NCBI RefSeq assembly: GCF_003865365.1
Contig: NZ_RQVR01000001.1
Coordinates: 1,118 to 65,117 of the forward strand
Source: Flavobacterium macacae
GTDB taxonomy: Bacteria > Bacteroidota > Bacteroidia > Flavobacteriales > Flavobacteriaceae
Direction: 5' to 3'
DNA: 64,000 nucleotides
Position 1 is the stretch's first letter. The number at the start of each line of letters is the position of its first letter. Shown here in pieces: positions 43,601 to 51,135 of this stretch. The position numbers and the translations under genes were made by a program. The notes under the pieces were generated by a model that was not told where the DNA came from, made no database searches, and saw only the letters and a program-made list of their open reading frames with translations.

Positions 43601-44748
43601 CTAAATTTGAGGGAGTTCCAAATAATGGTATTATTACTTTACCTTTAGTTATTGGGACTAATGGAAAATCAAACTTAATCGGAAATCCTTATCCATCTGC
43701 AATTGATGCTTATAAATTTATAGATGAAAATGCAGGTTTGATGGACGGAACCTTTTATTTCTGGACGCACAATATCGCTCTTAGTTCAACTCCTGACGCA
43801 AACGGAATTTTACAATACAACCCAGCAAGCTACATTTCTTTAAACAAAACCGGGTCTACTTCGAATGGAAAAAACTCACCAAAAGCTTCAAGAAATATTG
43901 CAGCTGGACAAGGTTTCTTCATCAATTCAACAAATGCGGGAGCGATCACATTTAATAATTCAATGAGGGTAACAAATAAAGATTCAAATTCAAGCTTTTT
44001 TAGAATGGCTAATACCACACAAAGCTCTGAAGAAACAAATGAGGAAATTGATGAAGCTGAAGAAACAACAGTAGAAGCAAACAGAGTTTGTTTAAACATC
44101 TCAAACGCTGCTGGCGCTTACAATGAAACATTGATCGGATATGTTTCAGGAGCAACAAACAATTTAGAAGATGCTTACGACGGAATCACTTATGCTTCTG
44201 GAACAGCAATTTACACGCTTCAATCTAATAAAAAATTAGTAATCCAAGGAAGAGCTTTGCCTTTCGTAAATACTGACGTAGTTCCTTTAGGATTCATGGC
44301 TGCAACAGCTGGTGAATACACAATTGCAATTGAAAGTTTTGATGGTTTGTTTGAAGATCAAAAAGTATTTTTAGTGGACAGAACTGACAATTCAATCCAC
44401 AATCTTAAAAACGAAAGCTACACTTTCACAAGTCAGGCTGGAACTTTTGATTCAAGATTTGAAATTCGTTATGTCAACGATAGCACACTTGGAACTGACA
44501 ATCCAATAATCACTCAAAACGACGTTGTGGTTTTCAAATCAGCAAACCAAATCTCTGTAAGAGCAAACAACCTTACAATTGACAATGTTCAAGTGTATGA
44601 CATCACTGGAAAATTAATTACGTCAGCAAAAAACATCAACGACAGCACATTCACAACATCTGGATTAAACGTTGCAACGCAAGTTTTGATCGTAAAAGTT
44701 ACTTTAGATGACAACCAGACGATATCTAAAAAAGTAATAATGAATTAA
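40699..44748 (+). CDS. Very large secreted multidomain protein with PA14-like region and T9SS sorting domain
   Basis: A 1349-residue exported protein. A signal peptide (1-18, ending FGFSQ) leads into an N-terminal beta domain. An Ig-like/cadherin-like domain follows (about 195-275, with INVLANDYPGTG and FTGSSTFNYKVTNSTG), then a second copy of the N-terminal type of domain (about 283-455). A PA14-like carbohydrate-binding region comes next (about 530-620, YNFTISGDDAYRLTVDNDLI). The phrase FGINEW recurs near 464 and 630, marking two related modules. A glycine-rich beta region leads to an acidic stretch (SSEETNEEIDEAEE, about 1110) and a type A T9SS domain at the end (VLIVKVTLDDNQTISKKVI). It is probably a surface adhesin or polysaccharide-binding scaffold. 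No catalytic motif was recognised. Confidence 0.88.
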   Translation: MKNFTLLFVLLLPFFGFSQVELVKWNSSDFTPSTTADFVTGYAIDAPNVSLQANNYGINDTFFHISGWPSNNTASETRYIQFRANSDNGFKIKATSFNFKAKTTSAPMKLKVIAAKNANFNNPIEILSETNVTGSYVNYTASFPANYSSNTNGNIFIRIYVYGTNNSLLINYDNSLTTGPVLKGSLTTEEVYAVNDIVNIDKNTSSSINVLANDYPGTGSFTSVSNLTTPTNAAGTVTVNANNTIQFVPATGFTGSSTFNYKVTNSTGSSAIATVTVNVSEPALAEWNLSSNSNVTFQQSYVSATNLSFTQFGANYSSLGMAISHTEDPSFQHYRAFDLKIKPTAGSVLNITNLVFEQERLAANSAIGASNYQIKYKIVTGNFNETTYSFFNTATVLINDESVASNPIKNIPFNVSVNENQTLVVRFYARGGNDYNFNGWRIKTNTLKLRGTATTPCVPPANTQEFGINEWNGYIYTYADNNTIPNFNSATFIGTLKENDSFERNVGAGTVNGRETSLNIPSCIAAPSNLFMVRYKMKLAITDPGIYNFTISGDDAYRLTVDNDLIIDSWSDNSSTVANLKNLSVGNHELILEYYEKYGNSSIQFTYGKIKIPGSQAITLPFGVNETNLPFGINEWKVYGFSTQSQPNDVFTLDQKSYAGYYTQTDMAPNTESVWNKNNAPSTITIPNVWNGAPTHRDNFTISYRRQGFKCGTYILKMENWDDAVAIYLNDNPVAAWKANNYSGGVVDAAKIVATLNLNASSKIEIKLKDRGSAGYFNMSITEAPVVYTGQSISDSANTSIKIDSDIQITTKLDVCSCTVADGKKLTIKPDAILNVTENITVIGEGKIIVENNGSLVQINDDATYTGNNKSFLLNRTTTPVSRFDYTYWSSPLKTTSDFLVGRDQTNSNRKGLSPTTYFDKYYSFNGGTQAWSVIQYGTEVMVPAKGYIVRAPQEFAITNNPSATFTAKFEGVPNNGIITLPLVIGTNGKSNLIGNPYPSAIDAYKFIDENAGLMDGTFYFWTHNIALSSTPDANGILQYNPASYISLNKTGSTSNGKNSPKASRNIAAGQGFFINSTNAGAITFNNSMRVTNKDSNSSFFRMANTTQSSEETNEEIDEAEETTVEANRVCLNISNAAGAYNETLIGYVSGATNNLEDAYDGITYASGTAIYTLQSNKKLVIQGRALPFVNTDVVPLGFMAATAGEYTIAIESFDGLFEDQKVFLVDRTDNSIHNLKNESYTFTSQAGTFDSRFEIRYVNDSTLGTDNPIITQNDVVVFKSANQISVRANNLTIDNVQVYDITGKLITSAKNINDSTFTTSGLNVATQVLIVKVTLDDNQTISKKVIMN

Positions 44749-45133
44749 TGCAAGTGAATAATCCCCCGAGAGATCTCGTAAGCAATTTTGTTTACGGGAT
44801 TTTTTTTTGCGCGAAAGTTCAGACTTTTTCAATTTTCCATATTCCCGCTTCTGTTCCCATTTTTTTGAGCCGAATAAAAATAGGCACAAAAAGAATTCCA
44901 CGCCATCGGGGCTGTTTGAGAAAGTTTAGACATCCTTGTTATCTTTCAAAACCTTTTGTCCACAAAAATAAGTATCAAAACTCTAAAAGTACTAGAGGTT
45001 AAAAATCAACATTTTTTGAAATTTAAATCAAAAGCGGATATTTTGTAAGATTTTAATAAAATTTTTAGACTGAAAGGGAATTATAATCGCTAAATTTATA
45101 TTTAAAATAACCCTTTTCTAACACAAAATTAAA
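44749..45133. other. Non-coding region after the giant T9SS gene
   Basis: It begins with a terminator-like structure (44760-44809). The remaining roughly 320 bp is AT-rich. A frame on each strand is open for 60-80 codons, but the residue composition is not protein-like. Confidence 0.5.
44760..44809 (+). terminator. Terminator of the giant T9SS gene
   Basis: AATCCC (44760-44765) pairs with GGGATT (44796-44801), with inner CGTAA / TTACG pairing, followed by nine T residues. Confidence 0.75.
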
Positions 45134-46213
45134 ATGGTCACCACAAAATTCCCACCTTATGCCAAGGCAGTTTTCCTATCACTGTTAATCATAATTATCA
45201 TCTTTTTTATGATTATGGCTAAAGCCATTTTAATTCCGCTATTAGTTTCTGGATATATTGCCATGCTGATGACCTCTTTTTGTAATCGTTTAGAGCGTTG
45301 GAAAATTCCCAGATCGTTAAGCGCTTTCATTGCCTTGTTATTAATTATTATCGCCACCTCAGGCATCATGTATTTCATATTTTCACAACTACAGTCGTTC
45401 ACTGATGATGTCGAAATGAATATGGAAGAAAAAGTAAATGGATTTGCAATTAAAATAAACACTTGGGTAAACAACGTTATCAGCTATGATCTTGGAATGG
45501 GAAATGGATTCAAGATGGAAAAAATAATGGCTATGATTGAAAAAGGAGGCACAACCATGTCTGCCTTACTGTTCACCACAATCGGAACCATTTCAAATAT
45601 TGTACTTCTTCCTGTTTTTATATTTTTCTTGTTGATTTACAGAGATCACTTGGCCATTTTTGTAACCAAAGTATTTGCAAAACAACGAAACCGAATTCTT
45701 TTAGAACATATAGTTTCCATCCGAAAAATTGTACACGCTTACATTGTCGGAGCCGGAAAAGTTATGATTATCCTCGGAATCGTAAACACAGTCGTCCTTT
45801 TTGCACTCGGTATAAAACACGCCATCTTTTTTGGTATGATCGCCGGATTATTAAATATCATTCCTTACGTTGGTCCGTTCTTAGGTGCAATAATGCCTTT
45901 CTTTTTTGCTTTGCTGACAAAAGACAGTTTATTTTACCCTTTTGCAGTGGTCGTTTCATTTACATTAATTCAATTTGCAGAAAGCAGTTTCTTAACACCT
46001 AAGATTACTGGCGCAAATGTAAACTTAAACGCATTCATTACCTTTTTAGGACTATTAATCGGTGGCGCAATTTGGGGTGTCGTTGGTATGGTTTTAATAA
46101 TCCCAACGATTGCCATTCTCAAAAAACTTTTTGAGCTCAGTCCTGATACTGAACCTTACGCTTATCTTTTTGGAGAAGAAGATTCGAAATGGTTCAAGCG
46201 TCGAAAAACTTAA
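45134..46213 (+). CDS. AI-2E family transporter (PerM-like permease)
   Basis: A 359-residue inner-membrane protein. Hydrophobic helices occur at about 12-32, 35-50 and 62-82. A long soluble, partly amphipathic stretch follows (about 85-145), and then five more helices to about 335. GIKHAIFFGMIAGLLNIIPYVGPFLGAIMPF (about 225-255, shown here in part as NIIPYVGPFLGA) is the family signature. IVHAYIVGAGKVMIILGIVN lies before it. Members export autoinducer-2 or exchange ions; the substrate here is not determined. It is a single gene. Confidence 0.9.
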   Translation: MVTTKFPPYAKAVFLSLLIIIIIFFMIMAKAILIPLLVSGYIAMLMTSFCNRLERWKIPRSLSAFIALLLIIIATSGIMYFIFSQLQSFTDDVEMNMEEKVNGFAIKINTWVNNVISYDLGMGNGFKMEKIMAMIEKGGTTMSALLFTTIGTISNIVLLPVFIFFLLIYRDHLAIFVTKVFAKQRNRILLEHIVSIRKIVHAYIVGAGKVMIILGIVNTVVLFALGIKHAIFFGMIAGLLNIIPYVGPFLGAIMPFFFALLTKDSLFYPFAVVVSFTLIQFAESSFLTPKITGANVNLNAFITFLGLLIGGAIWGVVGMVLIIPTIAILKKLFELSPDTEPYAYLFGEEDSKWFKRRKT

Positions 46214-46394
46214 AAGTTGCTGTTTCTCATTAATTTCGCCTATAATTTTCTTCCTTAATTATTTTTTTTTACGGAATTTTATATTAAAAAATTCTGTGAA
46301 AAAATGCAGCATTGTGCTTACAAAGCAAGACAAATAAGTGCTTTTAAATTTCTTGATTTAAAAAATAAAATTATCGTTTTTTAATTTTTAATTA

Positions 46395-46422
46395 TTGTTA
46401 TTCGATAATTTTTATATATTTG
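46395..46422 (+). promoter_or_regulatory. Promoter of the DUF2975 operon
   Basis: TTG (46395-46397) and TATATTTG (46415-46422) are 17 nt apart, near-ideal for Bacteroidota. The leader is about 20 nt. Confidence 0.72.
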
Positions 46423-46446
46423 TTCGACCTTAAACAAAACAAATCC

Positions 46447-46962
46447 ATGAAAAAATTATACTTATTAAAAGCCCTTGTCGATTTACTCTGGTTCTTCACT
46501 GTATTGACAACAATAGCTATAGTGATTTTTACACCAATTGCACTCTTTGAAACATTCGACAAAACATCCTTAGAAGAGATGAGCGGTAAAGGCATTGTAC
46601 CTTCAGATTTAACAACTAAGTTATTATTACTTGGTCTTGTTTTAGCTTACTTCTGTTTTGTTTACGGATTATTTTTATTTCGAAAAATATTAGCCCTTTT
46701 TTCAAAAAAACAAATATTCGACTCCGAAGTTATTGTAATGCTAAACAAAATAGGCATGGCTTTCATATCAGCATCAATTGTTGCATCGCTCGTGAAATTG
46801 GCATCACATATCTATGATGTCGAACGAATTGAATCAGCCATCGAAGGGGGCTTTTTTGACTCTTTCTTATTTACTGCCAGTTTAGGGTTATTCTTTATGG
46901 TTTTAAGCGAAGTATTTTCAATGGGAAAAAACATTAAAGAAGAAAATGAATTAACCATCTAA
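46447..46962 (+). CDS. DUF2975-family membrane protein
   Basis: A 171-residue protein with four predicted transmembrane helices (about 10-32, 55-80, 103-125 and 140-160). It has the DUF2975 pattern: an N-terminal LLKALVDLLWFFTVLTTIAI, the block FRKILALFSKKQIFDSEVI (about 81-99), then MLNKIGMAFISASIV. The start at 46447 is preferred to an earlier TTG because it places the first helix at the N-terminus and follows the promoter. It sits 2 nt before a small HTH regulator. The pairing parallels yoaS-yozG of Bacillus. Function is unknown. Confidence 0.85.
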   Translation: MKKLYLLKALVDLLWFFTVLTTIAIVIFTPIALFETFDKTSLEEMSGKGIVPSDLTTKLLLLGLVLAYFCFVYGLFLFRKILALFSKKQIFDSEVIVMLNKIGMAFISASIVASLVKLASHIYDVERIESAIEGGFFDSFLFTASLGLFFMVLSEVFSMGKNIKEENELTI

Positions 46963-46964
46963 TT

Positions 46965-47171
46965 ATGCCAATAATTGTAAACCTTGATGTGATGTTAGCC
47001 AAGCGAAAAATGCGTTCAAATGAATTGGCAGAACGCATTGGTATGACTACAGCCAACCTTTCAATATTGAAAACAGGAAAAGCCAAAGCAGTTCGGTTTT
47101 CTACATTAGAAGCCATTTGTGAAATTCTGGAATGCCAACCTGGTGATATTATGGAATTTATTAAAGAATAA
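46965..47171 (+). CDS. Small Cro/C1-type HTH regulator (YozG-like)
   Basis: A 68-residue DNA-binding protein that is little more than one helix-turn-helix domain. The recognition-helix region is ELAERIGMTTANLSILKTGK (about 20-39), followed by FSTLEAICEILECQPGDIME, the usual ending of the YozG family. It starts 2 nt after the DUF2975 gene and precedes a small membrane protein. Such regulators are usually autoregulatory with a membrane partner. That is inference here. Confidence 0.9.
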   Translation: MPIIVNLDVMLAKRKMRSNELAERIGMTTANLSILKTGKAKAVRFSTLEAICEILECQPGDIMEFIKE

Positions 47172-47186
47172 TAAAAATTTAAAAAG

Positions 47187-47372
47187 ATGAACAATAAAAA
47201 AATCTATATCTTTTTTATGATCGGAGCATTACTGATCATCATTGGCGCTATCATGAAAATTATGCATATCGAACACAGTGACTTTGTACTTGGAGCCGGA
47301 TTAGGTCTTGAAGTAGGTGCAATCGCCTTCTTTTTAGGAAAATTATTAAGAGCCAAAAAAGAAGATTTATAA
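47187..47372 (+). CDS. Small two-helix membrane protein resembling the GldL N-terminus
   Basis: A 61-residue protein with two hydrophobic helices (about 5-22 and 33-52). The sequence IIIGAIMKIMHIEHSD followed by GAGLGLEVGAIAFFL resembles the membrane part of the gliding-motility protein GldL (GALFKIMHW type), which is part of the T9SS motor. It lacks the rest of GldL, so it is not the motor subunit itself. It is the third gene of the operon, with 15 nt between it and the HTH gene. Confidence 0.75.
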   Translation: MNNKKIYIFFMIGALLIIIGAIMKIMHIEHSDFVLGAGLGLEVGAIAFFLGKLLRAKKEDL

Positions 47373-47396
47373 AACATTCGAAGAAATTGTCTCCAC

Positions 47397-47431
47397 AAAA
47401 AAAGCCTAACAAATAAATGTTAGGCTTTTTT
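47397..47431. terminator. Bidirectional terminator between the DUF2975 operon and atpC
   Basis: A 14-bp perfect stem (47398-47411 with 47418-47431; core GCCTAACA / TGTTAGGC) with A and T runs on both sides. Confidence 0.93.
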
Positions 47432-47451
47432 AATATTAGAATAAAATCGAA

Positions 47452-47733
47452 TTAATCTACAAGGATATTGATTTTATTGTCGTTCATTTCTAAAGTTCCA
47501 GAATTGATTGACAAATGGTATTTTTTGTCACCACCAAGGAAAAATTTACCTTCCGCTTCTTTTGAAAATTCAAAGCTGTCAGCAGCAATCTTGATATCTC
47601 CTTTTGCAAGGATTGAAATAATTGCAGCGTGGTGGTTCAGCATTTGGAATTCTCCGTCAATTCCAGGAACGGTAACGGAAGTCACTTTTCCTGAGAACAA
47701 TTTTGCTTCTGGCGATATAATTTCTAAATACAT
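47452..47733 (-). CDS. atpC: ATP synthase F1 subunit epsilon, short form
   Basis: The epsilon subunit links the gamma shaft to the c-ring. At 93 residues it contains only the N-terminal beta-sandwich (MYLEIISPEAKLFSGKV, then PGIDGEFQMLNHHAAIISIL). The C-terminal helical hairpin that inhibits ATP hydrolysis in E. coli-type epsilon (about 139 residues) is absent. The stop is clean and a terminator follows, so the protein is not truncated by mutation. From memory, this short form is usual in Flavobacteria. It follows atpD through an 84-nt palindromic spacer. Confidence 0.94.
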   Translation of the reverse strand: MYLEIISPEAKLFSGKVTSVTVPGIDGEFQMLNHHAAIISILAKGDIKIAADSFEFSKEAEGKFFLGGDKKYHLSINSGTLEMNDNKINILVD

Positions 47734-47817
47734 AATTTTTTGGGTTATGAATTATGAATTATGAGTTATAAGTAAGAGTAAAAACTCGTAACCCATAACT
47801 CACAACTTATAACTATA
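47734..47817. repeat. Palindromic AT-rich spacer between atpD and atpC
   Basis: AGTTATAAGT (47764-47773) and ACTTATAACT (47805-47814) form a perfect 10-bp inverted repeat, with an inner GAGT / ACTC pair. Tandem TTATGAAT words lie on the left and ATAACTCA-type words on the right. It is the same architecture as the nuo spacers, in another operon and on the other strand. Confidence 0.7.
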
Positions 47818-49332
<1,515 letters not shown>

Positions 49333-49390
49333 TTATGTATTTATTAAATAGCTATTTAGGTTTGTGAAAAACACCTCTTTTTTCAGAGCG

Positions 49391-49398
49391 CAAAGATA
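49391..49398 (-). promoter_or_regulatory. -7 box of atpD
   Basis: TATCTTTG on the minus strand is an exact TAnnTTTG match. The T-rich -33 region is not clear-cut. The leader is about 60 nt. Confidence 0.6.
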
Positions 49399-49506
49399 GT
49401 TTTAAAAATGAAAAATTAATAATCTTTTGCGAAAAAAATATGAAAAAAATATAGAATTGTCGGTTTAAGAAGATTCCAACTGACAAAGCTATCGTCATCT
49501 CAAATA

Positions 49507-49534
49507 AAAAACCATCCGTTTGGGCGGATGGTTT
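49507..49534 (-). terminator. Terminator of the TonB receptor/SGNH lipoprotein operon
   Basis: AAACCATCCG (49509-49518) and CGGATGGTTT (49525-49534) form a 10-bp stem. On the minus strand a T run follows. Confidence 0.9.
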
Positions 49535-49550
49535 AGGATCGAATTGATTC

Positions 49551-51101
49551 TTAATTTATGGTTTGGCCATATTGAACAGTATAGTTTCCGATATTCAATT
49601 CGGGAATTGATGAGCCGTAAGCTTCTTCTATGGCTTCTAAAAATTTATTTGCAATGTAGGCATATCCTCTTGGCGAAGGATGGATTCCGTCTAAAGAGAA
49701 TGCGCCTCCTGTTATAAAGCTTGCTGAAATATGAATATTCCCATAACGAACTCCGCCATTAAGCAATTGATTCATAATCCCGTAGGTATCTACAAGAGCC
49801 AATCCATTTGCGTCTGCTGCGTTTTTAATTGTAACATTATAGGCATCTGTAGCTACTTTTATCTCGGCTACTTCCGTTCCTGTCAAGATTCTTTTATCTT
49901 CCATTGGATAGGTAACTCCCACAGTATTAAAAGGTGCCGGAACTCCTGCTTGGGGCGTTCCAATGACAGCCCTGCTGGTCAACAATACAAAATCTGTAAA
50001 GGAACCGTTTGCTAATTTTTTGGTATGCCTAGCCTGCCCATACAAACTTCCCATCAATCCTGCCTGTGCTTGCGAAACACCTCCGGCCATCAAAGCTCCT
50101 GTTATTTGGGTTGCATAATTAACCAAGGATTCATCTCTAATTAGTAAGGGATTTGCCGAACCGGCCGTTAAAGTCGCAATTCGATCTCCTTCACCCAAAG
50201 CCGTCAAAATTTGTTTTACTGGCCCAAGGAGCTGTGTATTCAACTGCGTTGCCGTTGCTTCATCTAGCGGAACTGGATTGTAAGGCACGGTTGTAAAAAA
50301 TGGAAGCGTATTGATGTAAGGCAAATTAGCCACAACCCCTTTTCTGCCTCCTGCAGTTAATTGCGTAATCAATTGATTGTACGCAAATTCAAAAGTGGCA
50401 GGCGGTGTGATATCATTTCCTGAAATGGGATCTTGAGAAGTCGGAACACCTCCGTTGGTAGCATACCCTAACACGTCATTTCCACCAATCCACAACGAGA
50501 AAAATGTTGGGTTTTGAGCTAATGCATCCGCAAGTACGGATGTTGAAACACTGGACGCCATCCTCACAAAATAAGGGTTTGCAGATGCAGGCGAAGTAGC
50601 CAGTCCTGCTGGATTGCCATAACCAGGCGCAATCAGATGAAAGCTTTTAGCACCGGGAACCCCAAGATTACTGAAGGTTCCTGTCAAATGCTGAAAAACA
50701 TCTGTAGTAGACGATTCTGGAATGGGAACAATGATTGGCGTTGTAGGATTTAAAAAACCTTGAAGGTAAACTCTTGGCCCAAATGAGGGATTTGGGTTTC
50801 CACCAAATAACAATCCTCCAACATTATCATTCATTAAAGGAAGTGTAAATTCTCCTCCTCCAACTAACATAAATTGTTGCGCCAAAAGATTTGGATATCC
50901 ATTTTCTTGTCCTTTTTTAAACAGCGCATTGTCACTAAATCCTGCAGCGAAGGAATCTCCAAGTGCCACATATTTTGAAAAATCTGCGGTTCCTGCTGAA
51001 ATAGGAACTTCCCCAACTCCATCTTCTGTATCATCATCAGAGCAACCAACTAGGGCGATGCTTAATGAAGCAAACAACAGCCATTTGAAATTTTTTATCA
51101 T
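49551..51101 (-). CDS. SGNH/GDSL-family surface lipoprotein
   Basis: A 516-residue lipoprotein with the lipid-bearing cysteine at residue 20 (SIALVGC). The residues after it (CSDDDTEDG) match the acidic export signal that sends Bacteroidota lipoproteins to the cell surface. The hydrolase motifs are ALGDSFAAGF with the nucleophile S50, WIGGNDVLG (about 205-213) and DGIHPSPRGYAYIA near 470. These are blocks I, III and V of the SGNH family. The enzyme probably removes an ester or acetyl group. It is translated just after a TonB receptor (34 nt gap), so it may feed or help that transporter. Confidence 0.9.
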   Translation of the reverse strand: MIKNFKWLLFASLSIALVGCSDDDTEDGVGEVPISAGTADFSKYVALGDSFAAGFSDNALFKKGQENGYPNLLAQQFMLVGGGEFTLPLMNDNVGGLLFGGNPNPSFGPRVYLQGFLNPTTPIIVPIPESSTTDVFQHLTGTFSNLGVPGAKSFHLIAPGYGNPAGLATSPASANPYFVRMASSVSTSVLADALAQNPTFFSLWIGGNDVLGYATNGGVPTSQDPISGNDITPPATFEFAYNQLITQLTAGGRKGVVANLPYINTLPFFTTVPYNPVPLDEATATQLNTQLLGPVKQILTALGEGDRIATLTAGSANPLLIRDESLVNYATQITGALMAGGVSQAQAGLMGSLYGQARHTKKLANGSFTDFVLLTSRAVIGTPQAGVPAPFNTVGVTYPMEDKRILTGTEVAEIKVATDAYNVTIKNAADANGLALVDTYGIMNQLLNGGVRYGNIHISASFITGGAFSLDGIHPSPRGYAYIANKFLEAIEEAYGSSIPELNIGNYTVQYGQTIN

Positions 51102-51135
51102 AATCTATATTTTTTTTATAATTTCTTAAAACGTC

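Noticed and set aside
44704-45002. Open frames of 65-84 codons after the giant T9SS gene
   Set aside because: They overlap the terminator, lack recognisable motifs, and have biased composition.
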